This document shows positions 7,953-15,454 of a DNA stretch of 21,077 bases, in pieces (within the stretch, counting starts at the first letter, position 1; each line of letters opens with the position of its first letter). Both the position numbers and the translations under genes were made by a program. Origin of the DNA: CAYXFZ01 sp964464385 (GTDB lineage: Bacteria > Planctomycetota > UBA1135). The stretch is taken from assembly GCA_964464385.1 (NCBI GenBank), contig CAYXFZ010000039.1:1-21077 (forward strand). Direction: 5' to 3'. Under the pieces are notes generated by a model. The model was not told where the DNA came from and made no database searches. It was given only the letters and a program-made list of their open reading frames with translations.

Positions 7953-9233
7953 ATGACCGACGAAACCACCAACATTCAGCACGAGGGCAAAAATCTGAAT
8001 CTTCCCACGATCGAGGGGAGTGAAGGGGAATGCGCCCTCGACATCTCGGGCCTGCGCGCCGAAACCGGGCTCATCACCTACGACCCCGGTTTTGCCAATA
8101 CGGGCTCTTGCCAAAGCACGATTACATTTGTGGACGGAGAAAAGGGCATCCTGCGATACCGCGGCTATTCGATCGACGACCTCGCCAAGAACAGCCGTTT
8201 TCTCGAAATCGCCTGGCTCTTGGTGCACGGCAATTTGCCGAACCAAGAAGAGCTGCCCAAATTTCAGTCCTTGATCACGGGGCACACCATGCTCCATGAG
8301 AATTTTCGGGGTTTCTTTGATGCCCTACCCAAGGATGCCCATCCCATGCCGGTCACCGCCGCGGTCGTCGGTGCTCTTTCCACCTTCTATCAGGAAAAGG
8401 AAACGGAACGGAGCATCTAAGAAACCACGGTTCGCCTGATTGCCAAGTTTCCGACGATTGCCGCTTGGGCCTACAAGCACTCCATCGGCCAACCCTTGTT
8501 GTATCCCCGAAACGACCTGAGTTACGAAGACAACTTTTTGCACATGATGTTCGCAACTCCCTGCGAACCCTACGAGGTGGATCCCGCCGTCTCCCGTGCC
8601 CTCGGCCTCCTCCTCATCCTGCACGCGGATCACGAACAAAATTGTTCCACCAGCACCGTTCGCATGGTGGGCTCTTCGCAGGCCAATCTTTATGCCAGCA
8701 TTTCTGCCGGGATTTCAGCTCTTTGGGGACGCCTCCACGGTGGTGCCAACCAAAAGGTCATCGAGATGTTGGATGCCATCTCCAAACGGGGAGAATCCGC
8801 CGCCCAATTTGTGGCTCGCGCCAAGGATCGCGACAACCCTGCCCGCCTCATGGGCTTTGGCCACCGCGTTTACAAGAATTATGACCCGCGTGCCACCGTC
8901 CTAAAGGCCGCCTGTCGCGAGGTCATCGAGCGCATGGGTGGATCCAACCAAGAACTGGAAATCGCCATGGAGTTGGAAGAGATCGCTCTGCAAGACGAAT
9001 TCTTCATCGAACGCAAACTCTATCCCAACGTGGACTTTTACTCCGGCGTGATCTACAAGGCGATTGGTATTCCGGTGAACATGTTCACGGTGATGTTCGC
9101 CATGGGTCGCATGCCGGGCTGGATCGCTCAGTGGCAAGAAATGCGCAAAGACCCCAGTTTCCGCATTTCCCGGCCCCGGCAAATATATGTGGGCGAGACC
9201 TCACGCCCATGGTTGCCCCTAGACCAGAGGTAA
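7953..9233 (+). pseudogene. gltA: Citrate synthase (type II, GltA-like) with an in-frame TAA at codon 156
   Basis: The full frame spans 427 codons including the terminal stop, close to the 427 residues of E. coli GltA. The enzyme condenses oxaloacetate and acetyl-CoA at the entry of the TCA cycle. Motifs are intact: GYSIDDLAKNSRFLE near residue 75, HADHEQN (His224/227), the catalytic LHGGAN (His262), GFGHRVYKNYDPR (His304) and YPNVDFYSG (Asp361), all within two residues of E. coli numbering. TAA at 8418-8420 interrupts ERSI-x-ETTVRLIAKFPT, where family alignment runs straight through, with no shift of frame before or after. Residues on both sides of the stop remain well conserved, so any inactivation is recent, or the base is a sequencing or assembly error. 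TAA is not a selenocysteine codon. The stop is 4 bp from the convergent stop of the FG-GAP gene. Confidence 0.9.
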
Positions 9234-9237
9234 TTCC

Positions 9238-11250
9238 CTACTGGACGGTGCCGGAGAACGGGGCCGTCAAACGCACGCGCCCTGCGGAGTCCAATTCAAC
9301 TCCCTGGAAATAGAGAGTCAGTCCAACGGGGGCATCCGGGCGCACCATTTTGGTGACCGATGCGTTGCCGGCGGAATCCACGACCAAGACAGCCGCTTCC
9401 TTGAGGGGCCGTTGCAAACCTAGATGGAGTCCGAGCATATTGATCCAAGATTTACCCAAAGAGAAGGACCAAACGGCATGGACCGAGGAGCCGGGCCGTG
9501 CAAGACTGAAACTGAGGGTGGCGTCCTGCCCGGGAATGAGCGGGCTGACGGTAAAGATGAAGAGGTCATCCGCTGAGTCCAGAGGATCGGTCTCACCGTA
9601 AGAAACAGCTCCATTCCCATCGAGATCCTCGGCGCCATCCACGAGGGTGCCGCCATCGGTGTCCGGGTTGAGGGGATCCGTGACCGTGGAGGGATCGGCA
9701 TCCGGCGTAAAGTTGCCAGCACTGAGATCCGTGTCTGGAAGAGGGCTGACCACGCCGGATTCCAGGCCATCCGTCAGGCCGTCCCCATCCGAGTCGGCCA
9801 AGGTCAGTCGCGGGCGCCAATCCAGGGCCTCCAGACCATCGGACAAGCCATCGTCATCCGTGTCCTGGTCGGCATCATCCCCGCCTACGTAGGCCTCGAC
9901 GACGGCGGAGAGGCCATCGCCATCCCCATCAAAGCCCAAATTGCTGGCAAACACGCGGGCTCCACCGGCCTCCAGGAGGTAACCGCGGTTGCGGCCCGAT
10001 TCACCCAGGATGAGGTCGGGAGTGCCGTCCCCGTCCAGGTCCCCGGCCGCGCAACCGGAACGACCTAGTTCCCCAGTTTCTTCGGTTCCCTCGAAACGAA
10101 ACAGTTCCGCACCCGTGGCACCGGACCAAAGGTAAACCAAACCGGCCGCCCATTTTCCATTTACGGTACTGCGGTAAGCACAACCCAGAATGTCCCCCAA
10201 TCCGTCGCCATCCAGATCCCCAGGGCCATCCACGAACCAACCCAAATCGGAGCGGGCCATTTGACCATCGAAACGGTGCAGGACAGAGCCATCCACGCCT
10301 GAAAAGACATAGACCGAGCCGGCGCTCGGCGCCGTGAAATTGGCAAGATAGGCGCCGGCAATTTGGTCGGGGATTCCGTCCCCATTCACGTCACCGGCAT
10401 CCGAAACTCCGCGGCCCAAGCGGATCCCGGGAGCTTCGCCGTCAATTCTGCGCATTTGAGAACCGTCGGCACCGGAAAACAGATAAACCGAACCAGCTTT
10501 GGTGCCAGAATAACTAGACCACCAAGCACCGACCAAGACATCGCAGAAACCGTCGCCGTCCACGTCACCAGCAGAAGACACGGATCGACCTAGGCCATCC
10601 CCCGTTGATTCCCCTTCGAAGGCATAACCGCCGGCGCCGGTCGCGCCGGAGATCACATAGGCCGTGCCCGCGCCCGAGAGACCGTTCGGACTGGAAGCGT
10701 AAGCACCGACAATGACATCACCAATGCCATCGGCATCCACATCTCCGGCATCCCGAATGAAGCGGCCGAAGAGACCGGAATCAATCGGCCCCCAAATGGT
10801 GTGAATCGGCAGACCCGTCGCGCCAGACCAAATGTAAACCACCCCGTTGTTGAAACCGCCGCCGCCGGAGACGGCCCAAGCGCCGCCGCAGACATCGTCG
10901 AAGCCATCGCCGTCCACATCGTCCACGCGGGAAAGGCCGCGACCGAGTTGGGCCCCCTGGGTTGGGCCAGTCCATTCATGGATCAGGGAACCATCCACTC
11001 CGGAATAGACCGAAATGGCCCCGGCCTGCAGGAGACCGCCGAACTTTCCACCTGGAGAGGCGCCCCAAGCACCGACCATGACATCGGGTACACCATCCGC
11101 GTTCACGTCACCCGCGGCATCCGTAAACATCCCGGCAGCACCCCTTTTGTAACGACCCGGAATGTCGAGGATTTCAGCCCACTCTCTTTGCGGAGATAGG
11201 GCCAATGCGGGAACAGAAGCGAGCAGAAGGGCGAGCATGGCAAGGGGCAT
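9238..11250 (-). CDS. Secreted FG-GAP beta-propeller protein with TSP3-type calcium repeats
   Basis: The 670-residue product starts with the signal peptide MPLAMLALLLASVPALAL; the ATG at 11250 is preferred over a GTG at 11274 because the signal peptide begins there. Residues about 45-430 hold seven FG-GAP (integrin-alpha-type) repeats of about 55 residues. Each has a calcium loop such as DVNADGVPD, DVDGDGFDD, DVDADGIGD, DVDGDGFCD, DVNGDGIPD, DLDGDGLGD and DLDGDGTPD, giving a full seven-bladed propeller. Residues about 435-550 carry thrombospondin-type-3-like loops (DGDGDGLS, DQDTDDDGLSDG, DSDGDGLTDG). The final 120 residues form an uncharacterised beta domain shared in layout with the neighbouring protein. 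Such proteins are extracellular, calcium-stabilised and usually adhesive or structural; no catalytic motif is seen. It follows the TSP3 gene by 92 bp on the same strand. Confidence 0.85.
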   Translation of the reverse strand: MPLAMLALLLASVPALALSPQREWAEILDIPGRYKRGAAGMFTDAAGDVNADGVPDVMVGAWGASPGGKFGGLLQAGAISVYSGVDGSLIHEWTGPTQGAQLGRGLSRVDDVDGDGFDDVCGGAWAVSGGGGFNNGVVYIWSGATGLPIHTIWGPIDSGLFGRFIRDAGDVDADGIGDVIVGAYASSPNGLSGAGTAYVISGATGAGGYAFEGESTGDGLGRSVSSAGDVDGDGFCDVLVGAWWSSYSGTKAGSVYLFSGADGSQMRRIDGEAPGIRLGRGVSDAGDVNGDGIPDQIAGAYLANFTAPSAGSVYVFSGVDGSVLHRFDGQMARSDLGWFVDGPGDLDGDGLGDILGCAYRSTVNGKWAAGLVYLWSGATGAELFRFEGTEETGELGRSGCAAGDLDGDGTPDLILGESGRNRGYLLEAGGARVFASNLGFDGDGDGLSAVVEAYVGGDDADQDTDDDGLSDGLEALDWRPRLTLADSDGDGLTDGLESGVVSPLPDTDLSAGNFTPDADPSTVTDPLNPDTDGGTLVDGAEDLDGNGAVSYGETDPLDSADDLFIFTVSPLIPGQDATLSFSLARPGSSVHAVWSFSLGKSWINMLGLHLGLQRPLKEAAVLVVDSAGNASVTKMVRPDAPVGLTLYFQGVELDSAGRVRLTAPFSGTVQ

Positions 11251-11342
11251 GGATTCCAATCCGTGGAACACCACGCCAATCAGGCCAAATCCTACACCTC
11301 AAACGGCCCTTTGGAGGCAAGAAAGAGGGGGGAAATCAGCCT

Positions 11343-12473
11343 CTACAGGCCTGGAATGGGCCCTCTTTGGGAGAGAAGTTCCGTACCGGAAAGAACCGAT
11401 ACCGCGGACAGGTAAACATCAGTGCCCTGTAGCCCAGAAACCGGCCAGGAAAGTTGGCCCCGGCCCGAAAAGTCTGTTGTGACCTGCCCTAAGAGAGTGG
11501 GATTGACTAGCCCCGTATTCTGCACGAGGGTGGAGTGGGGATCATTGCCAAAATCCGTGCCACGAAATAGGAACAAGTCCGCATTGGTGAGGCCATAGGC
11601 CACAGAAAGGGAGATGGACGGGCCGTCAAAGAGCGGGCCAGAGACTCCCAAAGTCTGGGACATGTTTGTGGTCTCGACCACAGGGGAAATGTAATCACTC
11701 TGGCCAAAAACACCATTGTATTCGTAAGTCTGCCAACGAATTTTCCCGCCAGGATTCAAGTATTGGCTGGTCGAAGGGGCCCGGACCACAGCCAATCCAT
11801 CTCCGTTGGCATCCAACTGAATGGGGATCTGCGAGGAACCGAAATAATTCGTGAGGGGATAAAGCGGTTTCTCGGAATCGAAACAAAGAGTGGAGAAGGG
11901 AGGGCAGGTCTGACCCGGGTCATTCAAACCAAAAACGGGAATGACCAAATGATTGGGCTGGCGGCCCTGGATTTTGAAACCCACCAAGCCATCGGCGAAA
12001 ATGGGTGAGATCTGAAACTCCAAGAGATCGTCACCGGAACTTTCGGGATAGGTCTCCCCCGCATCCACCCGACCATTGAAATTCAAATCCTCGGCGCCAT
12101 CGTCTAAGCCACCACCATCCGAGTCAGGATTACCAGGAGCCGTTATGGTGGCCGGATCTAGGTCCGGAACAAAAATCAGAGGATCGGTGCCAAGAATGCC
12201 GGTGGCCGCATTGCCTGGCCAACCCATGGTTCGGCCACTTTCGGTGCCGTCCTGAATGCCATCGCTATCCGTGTCTGCCAACAACGGGTTGGTTTTCCCT
12301 GATGCATATTCTTCGCCATCTCCGAGGCCATCATCATCGGTGTCTTGATCCATCAGGTCGGTGCCGATTTTGGCCTCCTTGGCATCCGAGAGACCGTCTC
12401 CATCCGTGTCCTGGGCCAAAAGGCCTGGCATGAGCAGAAAGAATAGAAAAGTAAGGAGAGAGAGGGATTTCAT
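11343..12473 (-). CDS. Secreted protein with N-terminal TSP3-type calcium repeats
   Basis: The 376-residue product opens with signal peptide MKSLSLLTFLFFLLMPGLLA. The ATG at 12473 is chosen for this reason; the bases before it are pyrimidine-rich with no Shine-Dalgarno site. Calcium-type loops follow at once: DTDGDGLSD, DQDTDDDGLGDG and DTDSDGIQDG. Next comes NPDSDGGGLDDGAEDLNFNG, nearly the same as a module in the FG-GAP protein next door. The remaining 220 residues are an unrecognised beta-rich domain (FQISPIFADGLVGFKI onward), with a C-terminal part (GQVTTDFSGRGQLSWPV ... VYLSAVSVLSG) like the domain that ends many secreted proteins of this lineage. Function is unknown; a cell-surface or extracellular structural role is the most I would infer. 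Confidence 0.75.
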   Translation of the reverse strand: MKSLSLLTFLFFLLMPGLLAQDTDGDGLSDAKEAKIGTDLMDQDTDDDGLGDGEEYASGKTNPLLADTDSDGIQDGTESGRTMGWPGNAATGILGTDPLIFVPDLDPATITAPGNPDSDGGGLDDGAEDLNFNGRVDAGETYPESSGDDLLEFQISPIFADGLVGFKIQGRQPNHLVIPVFGLNDPGQTCPPFSTLCFDSEKPLYPLTNYFGSSQIPIQLDANGDGLAVVRAPSTSQYLNPGGKIRWQTYEYNGVFGQSDYISPVVETTNMSQTLGVSGPLFDGPSISLSVAYGLTNADLFLFRGTDFGNDPHSTLVQNTGLVNPTLLGQVTTDFSGRGQLSWPVSGLQGTDVYLSAVSVLSGTELLSQRGPIPGL

Positions 12474-12555
12474 GAGGGAGGGAGAAATGAGACCTCGGCA
12501 AAGACCGACAAGGGACCGAGTCCCCAACAAGAATAACCCAAATCGAGGATCCCGA

Positions 12556-13722
12556 CTACGGCGACATGGGAGAAATCAGCGCCACGTGCAGCGCGTGCCC
12601 CTTGGCCGTGCTCCAGCCCGCGAGGACCCCATTTTGCGTGGAGCAGAGGCGAAGAAAACCGTCTCCACGGCCACCTTCCACCTTGCCCACAACGACGGAC
12701 TCGCCCAAGGAACCGTCTGCGGCCAGCGTGCGGGCCATCCATTGGGCCTGCCGACCCACACTCTCCAACCAACTCACGACCATGCCACCGTGAACCAGCG
12801 GAGCAAGATCCACCCTGCCAAGAGGGCTCTTGTCGGAAATCTCTATGGCATCCCCAAACGAGGAAGATTTTGCGTCCCACCAAGCGGCACGGACCGAAGA
12901 TTTTCCTTGGCTTCCCATGGTGTACCAAGCCACGGCAACGGCAGGACCCTGCGTTGCCACGGCCGGGCCATTCACCGGACACCCCGGAACCCTCCAACCA
13001 TCCTCATGCACGAGACGCGGTTTCGTAAACGAACTGGGATTCCCTGGAATACCGCGAACGAAAGCAATGTCACGAATTTCTCCAGGACTCTTGTCCCGAT
13101 AGACCACCATGACCTCCCCAGTGGGGAGAAGGACGGCATCCGTGGAACAACATTCGCAAGTTTGGGAGTCCAAAATATGCTCGCCTTGGGGGCCGGCCGC
13201 TCCCACCACAGCGGCGTGCATTTCCATGCCCGCGGTGCTCTTGTCCTTGGCGGCACCCAGGGATCCCCCATCCAACCAAACAGCAAAGACTTGAGCGCCT
13301 GCCAAAGGTACCAAACTGACAAAGCCGTGCTCGCCCGGTCGCCGATCCTTGTGCAGAATACCGGCTTCTCGCCATTTCCCCTCTGCGCCCTGCAGGGCCA
13401 AGCCCACTTCATAGGCCATTCCTTTCTTCGCAGTTTTCTGCAACCAAAAAGCAACAGAAAGGCCATCGGTATTGGCAACGGCAGGAAAATCCGCCCAGTT
13501 GACAAACCAATTCTTGCCCGCGGCCACCACTTGGGGTTCGGACCAAGCTCCATCGACCCAGGAAGAGGAGCGCAGACGAAATCCAGAGCTTTCTCGGTCT
13601 CGATCCATCCAGGACATGGTGACGCCATTATTCTGGGCCAAGGGGCGTGGATACATCCCCTGTTGGACAGGCGGAGCCAAGGGTTGAACCGTCAAACTTT
13701 GTAAAGCGAGAAGGAGGAGCAT
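12556..13722 (-). CDS. Secreted sialidase-like (BNR-type) beta-propeller protein
   Basis: The 388-residue product begins MLLLLALQSLTVQP, a short signal peptide. A TTG two codons earlier is also possible, and neither has a clear Shine-Dalgarno site. Recurrent tryptophan-containing strands (VTMSWMDRD, LSVAFWLQ, VFAVWLDGG, VAVAWYTMG, MVVSWLE) suggest a propeller of the exo-alpha-sialidase superfamily. The middle carries TCECCSTDAVLLPTGEVMVV followed by YRDKSPGEIRDI. This cysteine-rich CxCC plus YRD segment recurs in a bacterial branch of sialidase-like proteins. The classical Asp-box repeats and arginine triad are not evident, so sialidase activity should not be assumed. It lies 33 bp downstream of oligoribonuclease on the same strand, probably by operon chance rather than shared function. 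Confidence 0.65.
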   Translation of the reverse strand: MLLLLALQSLTVQPLAPPVQQGMYPRPLAQNNGVTMSWMDRDRESSGFRLRSSSWVDGAWSEPQVVAAGKNWFVNWADFPAVANTDGLSVAFWLQKTAKKGMAYEVGLALQGAEGKWREAGILHKDRRPGEHGFVSLVPLAGAQVFAVWLDGGSLGAAKDKSTAGMEMHAAVVGAAGPQGEHILDSQTCECCSTDAVLLPTGEVMVVYRDKSPGEIRDIAFVRGIPGNPSSFTKPRLVHEDGWRVPGCPVNGPAVATQGPAVAVAWYTMGSQGKSSVRAAWWDAKSSSFGDAIEISDKSPLGRVDLAPLVHGGMVVSWLESVGRQAQWMARTLAADGSLGESVVVGKVEGGRGDGFLRLCSTQNGVLAGWSTAKGHALHVALISPMSP

Positions 13723-13755
13723 GAGCAAGGAGATCCGGGAAGCGGAGCAGGGGGG

Positions 13756-14331
13756 TCAGGGACGCGGAGCAGGGAACAAACGGCGACGATACCAGCGTAA
13801 CTCCTCGACAGATTCGCGGATGTCCGCCATAGCACGATGATCGCCGCCTTTTTCGGGAGCTGCGGCGACAATTTCCGGGTACCAACGGCGAGCCAATTCT
13901 TTGATCGTGCTGACATCCAGATTGCGGTAGTGAAAGAACCCCGCCAGCTCCGGCATGGCCCGCACTAAAAATCGACGATCTTGGTGCACGGAATTTCCGC
14001 ACATGGGCGAACTGCCCTCTTCGGAATAAGATCGCAGGAAGGCCAAGGTTGCCAACTCAGCTTCCGGCTCGCTGATCTGGGATTTTTGCACGGATTCGAT
14101 CAGCCCGGATTTCCCATGATGGTCCTGATTCCAAGCATCCATGTTCACCAAGAGACCGTTGTCTTGATGAACGACCAAATCCGGCCCCTCGGCAAGCAGA
14201 TTGAGGTCGGAATCCGTCACCAAGGTGGCGATCTCCAAGATCCGTTCGCGCTCGGGATCGAGGCCAGACATTTCCAGATCAATCCAGACTAAAACGTCCG
14301 AACGCGGAGTCGGGGAGGACGAAGAACCCAT
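13756..14331 (-). CDS. orn: Oligoribonuclease
   Basis: The 191-residue protein closely follows E. coli Orn along its whole length. Orn is the 3'-to-5' exonuclease that degrades di- to short oligoribonucleotides, completing mRNA decay and pGpG turnover in the cytosol. DEDDh catalytic residues are visible: Asp18 and Glu20 in WIDLEMSGLD, Asp in GNSVHQDRRFL, and His and Asp in GDHRAMADIRES. The signature LDVSTIKELARRWYPEI is also present. The start at 14331 gives a 12-residue N-terminal extension before the fold, and AGGA lies 11 bases upstream. It is divergent from the azurin-like gene, with 65 bp between the starts. Confidence 0.95.
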   Translation of the reverse strand: MGSSSSPTPRSDVLVWIDLEMSGLDPERERILEIATLVTDSDLNLLAEGPDLVVHQDNGLLVNMDAWNQDHHGKSGLIESVQKSQISEPEAELATLAFLRSYSEEGSSPMCGNSVHQDRRFLVRAMPELAGFFHYRNLDVSTIKELARRWYPEIVAAAPEKGGDHRAMADIRESVEELRWYRRRLFPAPRP

Positions 14332-14334
14332 GGG

Positions 14335-14363
14335 GTCGCATCCTAGCCGGACGGGTTTATGAT
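14335..14363 (+). promoter_or_regulatory. Weak candidate promoter for the cupredoxin-msrA pair
   Basis: TATGAT (14358-14363) matches five of six bases of a sigma-70-type -10 box. GTCGCA (14335-14340) is a poor -35 at the right 17-bp spacing. It lies in the only gap (14332-14396) from which the azurin-like gene and msrA could be transcribed. Confidence 0.25.
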
Positions 14364-14396
14364 GCGCGGCTGTCCCCCCCTGGAACTCCTCCCATC

Positions 14397-14876
14397 ATGC
14401 ACAAAACGATTCTGACTTATCTGCTCGGCTCTTCCCTCCTTGTTTCCTGTGGTGGCGGGGAATCCGCCGCCCCCGAAGTCCTGGAAATCGTCATTACGGG
14501 TAACGACATGATGAAATACGACAAGACTTCCTTTGCCGTCAAGTCCGGCACGACCGTACGCCTCACCTTGCGCAATGGTGGCCAAATGCCCCGAGAGGCC
14601 ATGGGTCACAACTTCATTCTTTTGGCCTCGGGAACCACGGCCATGGATTTCGGCGGTGCGGTTGCCAACCCGGCCACCGGCGCCAACCTGGAAAACAGTT
14701 ACCAACCGGTGGCGAATGCCGAATTGATGGAGAAAATTCTGGCCTTCACCAAAACTCTAGGCCCGGGAGAGGAAGAGACCATCGAGTTCGTCGCCGGCGC
14801 CAAGGGTGAATACGAATTCGTCTGTACCTTCCCCGGCCACTTTGCCTTCATGCGCGGGGCTATGACCGTCCTTTGA
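14397..14876 (+). CDS. Azurin-like type 1 copper lipoprotein
   Basis: The 159-residue product has a lipoprotein signal (LLGSSLLVSC, lipobox LVSC with Cys18), so it should be anchored on the outer side of a membrane. The mature part matches azurin, a small blue-copper electron carrier. Ligands are His71 in AMGHNF and Cys143, His148 and Met152 in FVCTFPGHFAFM, reproducing the azurin Cys/His/Met spacing of +5 and +9. Known azurins pass single electrons between periplasmic partners. Its stop overlaps the start of msrA as TGATG, so translation of the two is likely coupled. This pairing suggests both products work in the same compartment, but a direct electron path from copper to MsrA is only a hypothesis. 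Confidence 0.9.
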   Translation: MHKTILTYLLGSSLLVSCGGGESAAPEVLEIVITGNDMMKYDKTSFAVKSGTTVRLTLRNGGQMPREAMGHNFILLASGTTAMDFGGAVANPATGANLENSYQPVANAELMEKILAFTKTLGPGEEETIEFVAGAKGEYEFVCTFPGHFAFMRGAMTVL

Positions 14877-15454
14877 TGTTGCTCTTACCCCGAAAATTTG
14901 CGGGGCTTCTCTTCCTTGCCATGGCTTGTTCCACCGAAACGAATCTTCCTTTCCTCACCGAGGCCACGCTGGCCGGAGGGTGATACTGGGGCATGGAGGC
15001 CATCTACCGTGCTGTAGATGGAGTCGTCGAGACGGAGGTAGGGTTTACGGGAGGAGAGATCCCAAACGTCACCTATGAACAGGTCTGTGGCGGTGCTACC
15101 GGCCACGCCGAAGCGGTGCATTTGCGTTTCGATCCTTTGCGAGTCACCTATGGTGAAATCCTGCAAATTTTTTGGGCCAGCATCGATCCGACTGAGGTGG
15201 ATCGGCAAGGCCCCGACGTCGGCGAACAGTACCGATCGGCCATTTTCTTTCACACTCCTGAACAGGAAACGGTCGCCCTTGCCTCCTTGGCTGAACTGGA
15301 CGCATCCGGCAAGTGGAGCCGACCCATTGCTACGGCCATTTTGCCAGCCGAGCCGTTTTGGCCGGCGGACGCCCAGCACCAACAATACTACGAACGGAAG
15401 GGGCTGCTGGACTCGTTCTTCGCCGCCCGCAAGGGTGCGGGCCGAGGGAACTGA
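14876..15454 (+). CDS. msrA: Peptide methionine sulfoxide reductase A, selenocysteine-containing (TGA read as Sec36)
   Basis: Read with TGA 14981-14983 as selenocysteine, the product is 192 residues. MsrA reduces the S-epimer of methionine sulfoxide in proteins. The universal GGCFWG site appears as AGG-U-YWGMEA, with TGA exactly at the catalytic Cys. Other family hallmarks are VGFTGGEIPNVTYEQV, GATGHAEAV, the YRS of GEQYRSAIFF, and AEPFWPADAQHQQYY. The N-terminus (LLLPRKFAGLLFLAMACS) is hydrophobic with an imperfect lipobox at Cys18, suggesting export and lipid anchoring. The only other cysteine is Cys71 in QVCGG, and the C-terminal recycling cysteines of many MsrAs are absent. A start at ATG 14993, just past the TGA, would delete the active site and cannot be right. 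A bacterial SECIS candidate follows the TGA. The start overlaps the cupredoxin stop (TGATG), and the 3' end overlaps the convergent permease gene by 67 bp. Confidence 0.9.
14981..14983 (+). other. UGA codon at the MsrA active site, predicted selenocysteine
   Basis: The TGA is codon 36 of msrA and replaces the catalytic Cys in the GGCFWG motif. The frame before it is a plausible signal sequence coupled to the upstream gene, and the frame after it is intact MsrA. Cys codons TGC and TGT are one change from TGA, so a nonsense mutation is the alternative, but the hairpin downstream favours Sec. Confidence 0.85.
15000..15021 (+). promoter_or_regulatory. Bacterial SECIS element of msrA
   Basis: CCATCTAC (15000-15007) and GTAGATGG (15014-15021) form a perfect 8-bp stem around the loop CGTGCT (15008-15013). 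The loop begins 24 nt after the TGA, inside the 16-37 nt range described for bacterial SECIS elements, and has G at its second position as expected for SelB recognition. The 3' arm uses the codons GTA and GGA for Val and Gly, in a GC-rich genome where GTC, GTG and GGC would break pairs, which hints at selection for structure. Confidence 0.8.

Noticed and set aside
8418..8420. Recoding of TAA in citrate synthase, for example as a sense codon genome-wide
   Set aside because: TAA terminates other genes here (2912, 5612 and the gltA end itself) and TAA is not read as selenocysteine or pyrrolysine. Mutation or sequence error is simpler.
11297..11316. Imperfect hairpin CCTCAAA/TTTGGAGG between the TSP3 and FG-GAP genes, as a terminator
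   Set aside because: It has a bulge and is not followed by a T run on the minus strand, so intrinsic termination is not supported.
12361..13704. A 447-codon open frame on the plus strand
   Set aside because: It is opposite the sialidase-like gene and the start of the TSP3 gene. Its translation is Arg/Pro/His-rich with no motif, so it is a shadow.
14993..15454. MsrA starting at ATG 14993
   Set aside because: This would begin after the active-site residue and remove the GGxxWG motif, so it cannot give a working enzyme; the upstream frame through TGA is preferred.
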